Made by a program: the position numbers and the translations under genes. Shown here piece after piece: positions 12,101 through 23,200 of a stretch of DNA of 64,000 nucleotides. The stretch comes from Ypsolopha sequella (taxonomy: Eukaryota > Arthropoda > Insecta > Lepidoptera > Ypsolophidae). The notes under the pieces were generated by a model that worked only from the letters and a program-made list of their open reading frames with translations, had not been told where the DNA came from and made no database searches. The stretch's first letter is position 1. Each line of letters begins with the position of its first letter. The DNA lies in NCBI GenBank assembly GCA_934047225.1, contig OW203986.1, positions 14,573,221 through 14,637,220 of the forward strand, given 5' to 3'.

Positions 12101-13224
12101 ACGCCATATTACGCCAGCAGTACTGGATTCTGTCCGCTCGTCGTATTATTAGACACCGCGTGTTTAAATGTATTAGATGTTTCCGGTGCCGCGCTCAGCC
12201 TAAGGCTCCGCTCATGGCTGATCTCCCAGTAGACAGAGTTACTCCTCAGCCAGTTTTTAGTCACGTCACGACGGACTTTGCTGGCCACTTCTTCGTTAAA
12301 TCCAGCACGTTGCGGAACGCGAAACTCATAAAAGCGTACTTTTGTATTTTCGTTTGCCTCGCAACAAAGGCGGTTCATTTGGAACCAGTCTCTGCACTCT
12401 CAACGGAAGCGTTCTTTGCGGCATTGCAACGTTTTATCTCACATCGCGGTACTCCGGTTCTCATTCGCTCAGACTGTGGCACAAACTATGTAGGTGCTAG
12501 GAATCAACTCATTGAAGTTCAGAACTTCCTCAGGTCAAACAATGATGCAATCACTCACAAGCTCGCGAATCAGCACATAACTTGGTTACTGAACCCGCCT
12601 TAAGGGCCTTGGTTCGGCGCTCTGCACGAAATAAACGTAAAATCCACCAAGCAACTACTTTATCGCGTGATAGGTGAACAGCACCTCACTTTTGAGGAAT
12701 TCTCTACTCTTTTGGCTCGAATTGAGGCTGTACTCAACTCAAGACCCCTCTGCCCAATTTCATCCGACCCTACGGACTTTGAACCTCTCACGGCCGGACA
12801 TTTCATTATTGGTCGTCCACTCACCGCTCTACCTGAGCAGTCTTTTGACGACAGACCCATATCTGCTCTTAAACGGTTTCAACTCATTCAAGCGCTCTCT
12901 CAGCGCTTTTGGACTCTCTGGTCCAGATCCTACCTCCATACCCTGCAAACCCGCTCCAAATGGCTCTCCCCTTCTTCCCCTCCTCAAGTGGGTGAACTGG
13001 TCCTCATCAAAGAGGATGACCTGCCTCCGCTCCAATGGAAGTTGGGGAGAATTCTCCGCACGATACCGGGCAAGGATGGAGTGATCCGAGTTGTGGATCT
13101 GGACACAGCTCATGGAAATCTGCGACGACCTGTGTTCAAGATAGCCAGGCTGCCGTTGGATTCAACTCAAGAGGAGTCGCAGCCCCGGCCCCCCCAGGAT
13201 GTTCACGCGCAGCATGACGTGTGA
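9196..13224 (+). pseudogene. BEL/Pao element 1 Pol, interrupted by one in-frame stop at 12601-12603
   Basis: Polyprotein with an A17-type aspartic protease (active-site motif reads LLDCGS near 9340, where most relatives have Ser or Pro after Asp), reverse transcriptase (FSTDIRMMF near 10368; catalytic FVDD near 10605), RNase H (FADASEAGFG near 11136), an integrase HHCC zinc domain (about 12058-12190) and integrase core (VTTDFAG near 12267; RSDCGTN near 12466; glutamate in GALHE near 12631), then the DUF5641-like C-terminus. A single TAA at 12601-12603 truncates the integrase just before its catalytic glutamate; the same frame continues open to 13222-13224, 25 bases inside the 3' LTR. Translation may begin by read-through from gag and not at this ATG. 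Confidence 0.9.
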
Positions 13225-13621
13225 TTCGCGCGCGCACGCGCGAACGACCACCCCCCCCCCCGCCACGCGCCGGTCGAGGCGCGCGCGGGCGCTGGTCTCA
13301 TTCTGTTCCGCCCGAATCGTCTAGAGAACGACACGTGTGTACACATTCGCGCTGCCAGCACAAATAATATTGCGGACCCATTATTTAGATTGTGAAAGTG
13401 TAGTGTTCACGTTACCAAGAACCAAGACATCCAGCTCATCACTGCCCAAAGCGCCAATTCAATCAGCCCAACGAGAGGAGACGACACGCGGCGCGTTTGC
13501 CGGCCCATCGAAACATTCCAACCAGGTCAGTGCACCCACATTGTTTCCCACAATCTTTTCTTCTCCCGTGTCATATCCTCAAATCCTATCAGCCCTGCAG
13601 TTCTGTAACCCCGCGGTTACA
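13200..13621 (+). repeat. 3' LTR of BEL/Pao element 1
   Basis: Begins TGTTCACG and ends GGTTACA like the 5' copy. Differences visible by eye are C-run length and two substitutions just after it (around 13262-13265). The bases just upstream are C-rich, so no clear polypurine tract abuts the LTR. Confidence 0.9.
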
Positions 13622-13626
13622 GTCCT
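13622..13626. repeat. 5-bp target-site duplication of BEL/Pao element 1, right copy
   Basis: GTCCT, identical to 5982-5986, directly after the 3' LTR. Confidence 0.9.
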
Positions 13627-15091
13627 GTTCACCAATAAGAGAAAACTGGCGAACATGAGACTACCGAAACTTTTCGGCACTGAACTAACCATATCAACTG
13701 AAGTCAAATACCTAGGAATGATACTTGACAACAAGTTGAATTGGACAAAACACATGAACAACAAACTGAAAAAGGGAACCATAGCACTATGGCAGTGCAA
13801 ACGCATGATGGGCAAAAAATGGGGACTACGCCCAAACATAATGCTATGGCTATACAAAGCAGTGATAAGACCAATGGTCTCGTACGGTGCCGTCGTCTGG
13901 TGGCCTAGGACGGACGCCGGCTATGTACAGAAAGACCTGGAAAAATTTCAAAGGCATGCTTGCATGCTTACCACAAGCTGCATGCGAACCACGGCATCCG
14001 CGGCCCTTGAGACCATCTTGGACGTCCCACCGCTACACCTGTTTATACAACAGGAGGCGGCGGTTGCAGCGTTCAGACTCAGGGCGGCTGGACAGTGGAA
14101 AAGCGATGACAGGGCACCACACACGCGCATTCTTGAGTTGGCCGTGTCCCACCAACCCATGATGGACGCACCGTGTGACAGAATACCTAAAAAGCATGTC
14201 TTTAATAGACAGTACAACGTCCAACTATTTGAGGAAACAGCAGATCACTCTAATATCCATGAGGTAAGGATATATACGGATGGATCCAAAACAAAGGTGG
14301 GTACTGGGGCCGGAGCGTACTCAGCTGAACTTAACATTCACAGGTCAACAGCCTTGGGTAAGCACAACACGATTTTCCAAGCGGAATGCGTAGGAATTAT
14401 CCTGGCCACAAGCGCGGTGCTCAGAAGGGAAGTTAAAGGCCTCAACATTCGTATACTTTCTGACAGCACGGCGGTACTACGAGCCCTAAGCAAGACTATT
14501 GTTAACTCTGGGCTAATACTACAGTGTCTAAATCAACTGGAAGAGGTAAGTCGACACAATAAAGTCACCCTCCAGTGGATAAAAGGACACAGCGGATCGC
14601 TGGGCAATGACGCGGCAGATGAACTGGCAAAGGAAGGTGCAAAAATGGAACCGGTAGGTGCTGAGCCACTGGTTCCCTTGCCCTTTAACCAGATACGAAC
14701 CTGGCTGCGTGAGAGAACCAGCTCTCAACATGCTGAGCGATGGGCAAGTATGACAACTTGTAGACAGACGAAAGCGGTTCTACCAACCGTGGACCGTCGC
14801 CTGACAAAGAAACTACTTCCTCTCAATAGGCTGAACCTTCGCATGATGGTAGGGCTAATTACGGGACATAGTAACCTCAACAGACATTTCTATAATACAG
14901 GTCTGACAGACAGTCCTCTATGCAGAGCTTGTATGGAGACCGAAGAAACGCCGACCCACGTGACGATAGACTGCGTAGGCGTCAGCACACAACGGGCTAA
15001 GATCCTCGGTGAACCGGGGACGCTTCGCCAATCCTGTGGCGACCTAGGCCGCCTCTTGGGATTCTGGCGAGAGCTGGGCTGGCTGGAATAG
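13622..15091 (+). CDS. Non-LTR retrotransposon ORF2, 3' part: RT thumb, RNase H, zinc knuckle
   Basis: Continuation of the frame broken at 5986; it resumes through the 3' copy of the 5-bp target duplicate in the correct phase. It contains the post-YADD reverse transcriptase region (YLGMILDNKLNWTKHM near 13707) and an RNase H with all four acidic positions: YTDGS (about 14275), AECVG (about 14383), LSDST (about 14457) and GNDAADELAK (about 14605). The C-terminus has CRAC...H...C, a CX2CX8HX4C knuckle near 14925. Stop TAG at 15089-15091. The upstream extension of this open frame to 13337 is LTR sequence and not part of the gene. Confidence 0.88.
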   Translation, partial: VLFTNKRKLANMRLPKLFGTELTISTEVKYLGMILDNKLNWTKHMNNKLKKGTIALWQCKRMMGKKWGLRPNIMLWLYKAVIRPMVSYGAVVWWPRTDAGYVQKDLEKFQRHACMLTTSCMRTTASAALETILDVPPLHLFIQQEAAVAAFRLRAAGQWKSDDRAPHTRILELAVSHQPMMDAPCDRIPKKHVFNRQYNVQLFEETADHSNIHEVRIYTDGSKTKVGTGAGAYSAELNIHRSTALGKHNTIFQAECVGIILATSAVLRREVKGLNIRILSDSTAVLRALSKTIVNSGLILQCLNQLEEVSRHNKVTLQWIKGHSGSLGNDAADELAKEGAKMEPVGAEPLVPLPFNQIRTWLRERTSSQHAERWASMTTCRQTKAVLPTVDRRLTKKLLPLNRLNLRMMVGLITGHSNLNRHFYNTGLTDSPLCRACMETEETPTHVTIDCVGVSTQRAKILGEPGTLRQSCGDLGRLLGFWRELGWLE

Positions 15092-15162
15092 CCAGCTCCA
15101 CACTTTCCACGCACAAAGGTCCAAGTAAGAGACTAGGTGCGGAAACCGAGCCCACCAAGAAG

Positions 15163-15175
15163 AAGTAATGTAATT
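15163..15175. repeat. Target-site duplication of the non-LTR element, right copy (13 bp)
   Basis: AAGTAATGTAATT, identical to 3827-3839, follows the aag-rich 3' end of the non-LTR element. Confidence 0.8.
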
Positions 15176-16990
15176 ATGTCCTATATGTACTATATATTTA
15201 TAAAGGTTTATCCGCAACACACCCTTCGCTCGCCATTTAGCAGGTATTAACACTATGCATTAGTGTTACATTATACACGCGCGTGTTGCGTGAAAAGTAC
15301 CTTCGAGGAAAAAAATCTATGATTCGTTAAGTTTATCGCTGAATCTATTTGTTATTGTTTTTGTTGCCTTTATTTGTTGTTTTGTTGATTTAGTTTGTTA
15401 ACGTTTATTGTTGTTGTTATGCCTCGCGGACGTTATAGCGTCAATGTAGGAAAATGGTGTTTATTATAATGCTTTTTATTTATATAGTTAATAAATAATT
15501 AAATAGGTACAACAAGTACACCTACCTTCCCACTTATAGTAAACATTTAATAATCAACCGTTGATATTATTGTTTCCTTCACTGTACCTGCGCAAGCTTG
15601 CACTTGTTACTCATTCAGAGGCGACTAAAAGATTGGCGCGCTCTGTACTGCGGGTCTACCGCGTAATTCTCATTTTCATCAACATCAACTTGAGATTGAA
15701 ATTTGACGTGCGTGCGACGACGCCCGCCTAACATGCCATCTCTTTTGCACGCGTTGAATTTCGCATGCATTTGCTTGAAGTTGATACAAATGAGAATTAC
15801 GCGGTAGAGCCCCTGCTCTAAGCTTCCTTATTAAATGCGGCTTTAACACTCACGTATGATTATTGTTGAAATCTTTTTGGAATGACGTAGTATTACCTAG
15901 TTAGTAAACATACGCGGCGTACACATAGATCCACCTGTCTTCATACAGCCAAAATAACACCGTATTTCTATGAAACCTAGATGTAAAATACCAAATACGT
16001 CATGGCATTTTGCCAAGCTATTATACAAATGTGTACACGGGTAGGTCCGTGTTTGAATAAATATACATTGCGGCGTTAATATGCTAACTCAATGTGTGAC
16101 ACTCTTTATTTATTTATTATTTATTTAAAATGTGTAACATTACAGTTTATTAACTAATACTTTATACAATTATAATATTAACGTTAAAAATTAAAATTAA
16201 AATGAATAAATTAAAATGAAATTAACAAAAATACAATCAAATATAAAACATAAATTTTTTTAAATTATAAATAGGGACATTCCTGTCATTCATCACGCTC
16301 GCAGAACTTCAGGCAACTTTATAACCTGCAATGGACAAAATATTGTCTAATTTCAACGCTACTCGCTACAACGCTAAATATTCCATGGTAAGGTTGAAAC
16401 TTTATTTACCACAAGGTTTATTTTGTAAATATCACAGTAAATACATGTTTAAATCACTTACTAGTGAAATGAAATTCCTTTGGATGTCTTATTTGCGTTA
16501 TTTGAAGAGCTTAGAATATAGATTTATTATTTTAACGAGGTGTTATTAACGAGGTATTATATTTAACGAGGTGTATCCCGAGATTTGGAAGCGCGCGCTT
16601 CGGCTGTATTATATGAAGACATAATACTGTTACTTTTCTCTATCGTGCTCACGTTTTAAGCCTTACCGGACCCTAACTAAAGAATAATCTTGCTTGTCCG
16701 CTTATTCCAATAAAAAAATACTTGAACGCAGCTTTTCTATGATAGGTTGTCAGGTCTTTTGGTTGGTAGCCTTGCTGCCGACTGAAGTAAGCAAATGTTC
16801 GTTCGTTTGTGTGTGTATCAAAATAGGTACACAAATAAAATAAATTTTAAGGAAATTGGGCCTTATATAAATACCTGGATGAGTTACAGTGCAAGCAAAA
16901 TAATTAGTTGACTTCGTTGAAATATGCTTTTGCATGCGTGAATTGATATATATACGTATTTGCGGCATTTTACATGTGTTGCATTGCAGC
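15176..16990. other. Intergenic DNA upstream of the heat shock factor gene
   Basis: No gene is supported. It contains a foldback element (15650-15813, listed separately), AT-rich DNA (16090-16260) and a short open stretch with an ATG at 16331 that ends in a donor-like atg-gtaagg; I could not link it to any family. Confidence 0.45.
15650..15813. repeat. Short foldback (MITE-like) element
   Basis: Arms of about 32 bp, gcgggtctaccgcgtaattc... and its complement ending ...gcggtagagccc, with two or three mismatches, enclose about 100 bp containing further partial inverted repeats. Confidence 0.6.
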
Positions 16991-17164
16991 AATGAGTGAG
17001 TGAAAGTGAAGTGAAGTGAAGTCAGTCAGTTATGGTCAGTCGTACAGTTGTGTGTCGTAAAGTCTAATGGCGATGATCAGTGAACAGATCATACTTCATA
17101 ACAATTTCACAACATAAAAACTTGAGAAATATTGTAAATAGTACACAAATTATTGAACCCGAAG

Positions 17165-17269
17165 ATGCGTTCCGTTGTCGAAATAGGGGCTAGTGTCCCA
17201 GCCTTTCTGGGAAAGCTATGGAAATTGGTAAATGATTCGGAGACAAATATGTTGATTTCGTGGAGCCCT
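17165..17269 (+). CDS. Hsf: HSF exon 1 (residues 1-35)
   Basis: Encodes the start of the DNA-binding domain (VPAFLGKLWKLVNDSETNML) and ends agccct|gtaagt in phase 0. The upstream in-frame TTG at 17153 is not a credible start. Confidence 0.92.
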
Positions 17270-20200
17270 GTAAGTAAATTATTGGTTATTTCAGTAGAAG
17301 GAACACAATTTTTATGCATTGAAACATTAAGGATCATATCTGGCTTAATATCTGATTTACAAATTTTATTTACCCCGATAACAACCTTAAAAAACAGGTT
17401 CTTGTGTGAAGTTAGTATAAATAAATAAATAAATAGTTGATGTCACGTTTTAGTCCATGCTATCGCTCTACCCGTGATATGTATTTATATATTTTGCTTC
17501 CCGAGGCTCCGTAATTGCATGGAATTTTGTATATTTGAGCTGTAGCTGAACTGCATCAATTTTGGTGATGAAAACCATAATGGGAAAATTACCAAAAGCT
17601 AGAAAGTTTATACAAAAAGTAAAATAACTTGTTAATCTGTTGACCGTAAATTCAACTTTGAATTTAAGTTTTACAGGCATAAAGTTCAATTTTATTTCAC
17701 AATTTCAGGTGAAATGGAAAAAACCCATTCCATTATTAGGTAATTTCATTACATGGCATCTCATTTAATTTGGGTTGATTTGCTATGCCATATTTAAATT
17801 TATTGAGCAACAGTGTATTATCAAAAAAATACTGTTTTGTATTCATGGTAAAATTCATACATATTACATACCTAGTTGGCTTAATTGTATGGAGAAATTC
17901 ACAAAGATATATTAAGGTAGTTTGCGATGAGTCTTGAGTCTCGTTCCTAAATGAATGTTTTTCTTATTTTTGAATAAACATTAAAATCAATTTTGCTAGA
18001 AAAGCCTAATAGAATTGACATTATACAATTATCCCACAATTTGTGTGGGTTGTTGTGGATTTGGGTTTGGGAACAATACCTGTCCCAACCACCTTAATCT
18101 GATTATAATTTTATAAAATTAAAAGATGTTTTAATGTTATTACTAATTATAGATTTATTTATTTATAATTTCCAGATGATTTCTGATTGACTTCCAATCT
18201 TTCACTCATTGAATAACATACCCTGCGGTCCGAAATAGAATTACAATTCATCATAAGCCATTCACTGTATACTTTCATAATCGATTTTAGCGATGTAAAT
18301 GTAATGTTCGGACCGCAGGGTTAGTAAATAAATAACTTGTTTTAGGGTGGGAAAACCTTTGTCATTAAGAACCAAGCCGACTTTGCCCGTGAACTGCTCC
18401 CCCTGTACTACAAACACAACAACATGGCCAGCTTTATCAGACAGCTCAATATGTATGGATTTCATAAAATAACTTCAGTTGAAAATGGTGGACTACGATA
18501 TGAGAAAGACGAAATTGAGTTTTCACATCCTTGCTTTATGCGAGGGCATGCATATCTACTCGAACACATAAAAAGAAAAATTGCTAATCCCAAGGCCATT
18601 GTCACAAGCAATGAGAACGGAGAAAAAATACTACTCAAGCCAGAAATTATGAATAAAGTTTTGTCGGATGTGAAGCAAATGAAAGGTAAACAAGAAAACC
18701 TAGATGCTAAGTTCAGTGCTATGAAACAGGAGAATGAGGCGTTATGGAGAGAAGTGGCAATCCTTAGACAGAAGCACATCAAGCAGCAACAGATCGTGAA
18801 TAATGTAAGTAGTTATGGCTTTTGAAATATGTATAATAAACTGTACTTATCTAACACTCTGTGCTTACAGCTGATACAATTCCTGATGTCTTTGGTTCAA
18901 CCGACGAGGCCTAGTACAAGCACTGCCAACGGTGTTGGTGTGAAGAGGCCATACCAGCTGATGATCAACAGTGCAGCGCATAACTTGGCTGGAGATGGAA
19001 ATCAATCTCAGCCCAAGAACATTAAATTGAATAAAGATACTGATTTACTTGAAGAACTAATTGAGGATAATTTGGTAAGACTTTATTGTATTGTTACCTG
19101 CTGCAAAACTACTAATTGCTGCACTGTTTCTTTTCTTGTTATAAACACAACATCCTTTATTAAAACTCGTGTGAGCTGACATACTAAATTATTATTACAT
19201 AAGGCTTGAACACTCACATGTGATTGTTGTTGACTATATGCCAACCGTTTCATCGGCTGCTAGTGCCTGTCTGAGAACTGACGGTGAATGCCGCGCTGAC
19301 ATCCTAAGAATGACACTCTCCTTGATAATACCGAAATTGTATCGGTGAAATGGTTGGCATATAGTCAACAACAATCACACGTGAGTGTTCAAGCCGTATG
19401 TAATAATAATTTACAACATCCTTTGTTTTTAAAATCACTGCATAATTGCAGTGTCCTACATAAAGTTTATTAAAATTTTGTTTCTACCGATAAATTATTA
19501 AAGAAAATTAACTTACCTTTTATATATTATCTTCATATCATTTTGACCATGACTTAATTTGCATAAAAATTTCATTTCTGAAGTTTATGCATGATTTTTA
19601 CATACATCCTGTGAGCCTCTTCGCTGACCCATATCTAAATAAACTGGGTGGATGCTGGTTGATGAATGAAACAGAAGATTTTGTTGATCCAAAAGAGTGC
19701 TTTCTTTATTTGGTATTTCCTGTAGTGGAGCTGTTGCTGAATTGACTATTTGATGTGAACTACTAACAGGGCTAGAACTGATCTATTGCTGGACTGACTA
19801 TTTGACGTGAACTACTGCTACTGACAGGGTTAGAGCTGATCTGACTTTTTTATGTTAACTACAGATGGGGCTAGAGCATATCTATCACTGAACTGACTTT
19901 TTCATGTGAATTGACGAACTACTGACAGGGTTAGAGCTGATCTGACTTTTTGACGTGAACTACTGACGGGGCTAGAGCAGATCTATTACTGAACTTACTT
20001 TTTCGCTTGAACTACTGACAGGGTTGGGGCTGATCTATTGCTGAACTGACTAAGTATTTGACGTGAATTACTGACAAGGTTAGAGCTAATCTATTGCTGA
20101 AATGACTATTTCACATGAACTACTGATGGGGCTAGAGCAAATCTATTACTGAACTGACTGTTTGACATGAACTACAGACAGGGTTGAAGCTGATCTATTG

Positions 20201-23200
20201 CTGAACTGACTATTTGACGTCAACTACTGACGGGGCTTAAGCTGACCTATTGCTGAACTGAAGATTTGACGTGAACTACTGACGAGGCTAGAGCTCATCT
20301 ATTGCTGAACGGGCTATTTGAAGTGAACTACCAATGGTGCTAGAGGTGCTATTGTTGTGGTTATAAATCATTGATAGAATTTTACTTATTGTCTTGAACT
20401 ATAATGCCTAGTTTTCACGGGTAGAGTAACTGGTAGAGTACCAGGGATGAAACATTACTAGCTTAATGCATACTTAATGTAAACAGTTACAAAATAGTAC
20501 TGAAGATAGAAGCTGGAAGAGTAGAGTGGATAACTGGTAAAGTAGTCAGCTAAATAGTATAATATTAAGGAATATTATTATATTAAGGATAGAGGGCCAT
20601 TAAGGACTAAACTCGCTCCTTTAATACGAACAAATTTTACTCAAGAAGGCACACAGGCGAATTACACAAACACCGACTTATAGCGGGCTTCTTCCTGTAG
20701 CTCGTAAATAAATTCACGCTTTGCTGAGGGCGCTATGGGCGCGGTGGTCGAGTCGAGGCCCTATTGTTTAGCGATGCAGAGCGTTAGGGGTGTAGGAATT
20801 GTCGGCCGGTTTTTCCCTATCGCTATTTCTAACAGGTAGAGGGAGGTAATACCGGCGTGGTCAATGGTCATTACAATTGTACCATCCATTCCTAGCACTA
20901 CAATAATTATTATTATACCAAACCACGATTCTCGAACATCCCAGAGGGGTAGGCAGACACTACAGATGTCCATCTGCTACGATCCTGTCACATCCCTTTC
21001 GCTTCTTCCGCATCCATCAATCTAGTCCTACAAACTTCTATTCAGGGTACTTTTACCTTTGCCCTTCAGTATATTGCTAATTTGGTCAGCATACGTCCTA
21101 CGGCGATTCGTGATAATTCGGTTTCACGTCATCTTTTTTCCCACGAGAACAGTGTTTTTTTTCGGGATAAAATGTAACCTATGTGTTAATTCAGGGTATA
21201 AGCTATCTCCAATCCAAATTTTATCAAAATCCGTCATAATCCGTCCAGCTGTTTCAGCGTGAAGAAGTACATAGAAGTACTTACTAACTCAGTTTTCTCT
21301 AGTTCCTATATATATGCGATATTTTTTATCTAATAATATTTCTTTCTTAGTCAGGTCGTTATTGGCTAGGAGCATTTCCAATTGGCAGCCTGATTTGTCT
21401 ATGATAGAGGCATGCCCTTTGTCCATAAAGTTGCCCTTCAAAAGTTCATTTTCATTCTGTACTATTGTTGGTAGCTTTTTTTAACATCAATATGCAAAGG
21501 CCTATTATGACCCCATTTACTACCCACTGCCCTTTTGCATTGGAAAAGTGTTCTAAAGACTTTACTACATTGAGTTTTAACATGAGTATCAAATCTCAGT
21601 TTGTTGTCAAAAGTCACCCCAAGGTACTTTATTTTTTCAACTTCTTCTAGAACTATACCCCTTAATTTTGATAGGTTGTAGTTCCTTAGGCTTTCTCTTG
21701 TTTGTAAAAACAACTAGTTTTGTTTTACTGGGATTGAGATCAAGTCCTTTATCTTCACACCAGTCCAATACATTTCTTACTGCAGTGATCATCCGAGATC
21801 TCACCGTGCTTAAGTCTTTCCCTACTATTATTATAATTCCATCATCCGAGTACAATAAAATTGTAGATAGATGTGCATTCTATTATTGAATCTATCAGGA
21901 GGCACCACGTTAGAGAGGATAGACATCCTCCTTGAGAAAATCCTCTTCCGGCTTTTATAGTACCTATGTTTCCCCTGCGAAATGTGCAGATATAACTCTT
22001 GTCTAGCATTGTAATTATCCATCTTACTATCACTTTATCTATCCCTTCTCTTTTGAGCGATGCCTCTATTGCTCCAAATTTGCTATGTCAAATGCTCCCT
22101 CTACATCAAAGATGCACGCGAGAGCATACTCTTTGTTAGTAATGGCACATTCAATCTTAATAGTGTGACTGTGAAGTGCAGTCTCCGTGGACTTCCCCTC
22201 CATGTATGCATGTTGATTACCATGTAGCAGAGAGCCACTCTCTTTTACTTTGTTCCAAATGTTTTTATCTATTATTTTCTAGGGTTAGTGAAAACAGGCT
22301 CAAGTAACAAAACATGAACCCTCATTAAGTCAGTTAGTTTTAATGTGATACCTACATACCATACAGAAAAACGGATTAAAAAGAAAAACCCAATTATTGT
22401 CTTATTCGGAATTACACAGCATATCTAACGCTTTTCAAACAATAACCCCCTATATGTATGGATAATATAATAGATATGATATGGGTTGTTTATATCGTGA
22501 CAATGAATTTTAGGAGGATGGGCCAACAATCCACGAGCTAGCTCATGATGACATTCTACACAATGATGCCTCCCAAGACTCTCTGAACCCTATCAACTAT
22601 ATCACAGTAGATGTGTCACCAAGCCCCGCCGTTGTACCTGGAAACAGTCCAAACGAAGACCCAGCTTTGGCACAGTATCATGTCACCATGGAAGATGATT
22701 TAGATGGTAAGTTCGCAAATTAATATATGTTGTCTAAGGTCAGCATCACCCATCAACAAACTAAAATATAATTCGTTGTATTATAGATGCGGCAGTGACG
22801 ATCCCTATTTACCCCTCCTCTTCACCAAGTCTTAGAAAAAGAACAGAACTGCCAGCATCGCCTAGTCCTGGCGTGCCGGCTGTGAGTCCTGGAATACCTG
22901 CAGTGAGCCCTGGATTGCCTGCGGCTATCGCGCCTGACCAAACAGTACTAGCCTCTCCCGGGTCATCCAAGTCTAAACAAAAGAACCATGTAAATGGAGC
23001 AACTCCCAGTGGGAAAACCATACAATACCCTAACAGCTTTCAAGTTATGAACCCATCAGCTGATTTGAAGCTTCCCGCTGAGATATTCGCCAGTGACGAT
23101 TCAGTCAGTGACATTGCCGCTGCCTCAGAAGACATCAGTGTCCAAAACGCATTGCAAGACCATATCCTAGGTCTCGCTGACACTAAGGATAAAATGCTTG

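Larger units (their letters stand above)
5987..13621 (+). mobile_element. BEL/Pao LTR retrotransposon 1 (7.6 kb)
   Basis: The element has two LTRs of 424 and 422 bp, both starting TGTT and ending TACA. Between them lie a roughly 1.1-kb leader, gag and pol. Pol order is protease, reverse transcriptase, RNase H, integrase, which with DUF1759-like gag and A17-type protease identifies BEL/Pao. The LTRs differ only in the length of a C run and two bases beside it, so insertion was recent. Two in-frame stops (UGA between gag and pol, UAA in integrase) are the only breaks I see. The element landed inside the RT gene of a non-LTR element in the same orientation. Confidence 0.93.
3840..15162 (+). mobile_element. 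5'-truncated non-LTR retrotransposon, split by a nested BEL/Pao element
   Basis: An element of about 3.68 kb once the nested insertion (5987-13621 plus one 5-bp duplicate) is discounted. It carries ORF2 only: endonuclease, reverse transcriptase, RNase H and a C-terminal zinc knuckle. ORF1 and the first few ORF2 residues are missing, a normal outcome of incomplete reverse transcription. The 3' end is a short aag-rich tail next to the target duplicate. The domain set (apurinic-like endonuclease plus RNase H) and the CX2CX8HX4C knuckle point to the LOA/R1/I group; LOA is my best guess. Apart from the insertion both halves of the frame are open, so the copy is young. Confidence 0.85.
19075..22513 (+). 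other. HSF intron 3, repeat-filled
   Basis: Holds, in order: a foldback element (19186-19412), a minisatellite (about 19740-20345), a dispersed repeat (about 20935-21090) and an antisense reverse transcriptase relic (about 21455-22290). No exon-like segment of HSF was found here. Confidence 0.8.

Noticed and set aside
12667..13224. Separate 185-codon gene
   Set aside because: It is the C-terminal part of the BEL/Pao integrase in the same frame as pol, separated only by the TAA at 12601.
13337..13621. Apparent N-terminal extension fusing LTR sequence to the non-LTR reverse transcriptase
   Set aside because: It begins at GTG inside the LTR and is open by chance; the same stretch occurs in the 5' LTR without a partner. 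It is not a real fusion gene.
16331..16549. Possible first exon (MDKILSNFNATRYNAKYSM then gtaagg)
   Set aside because: ATG and donor-like site are present, but the peptide matches no family I know and no following exon was found.
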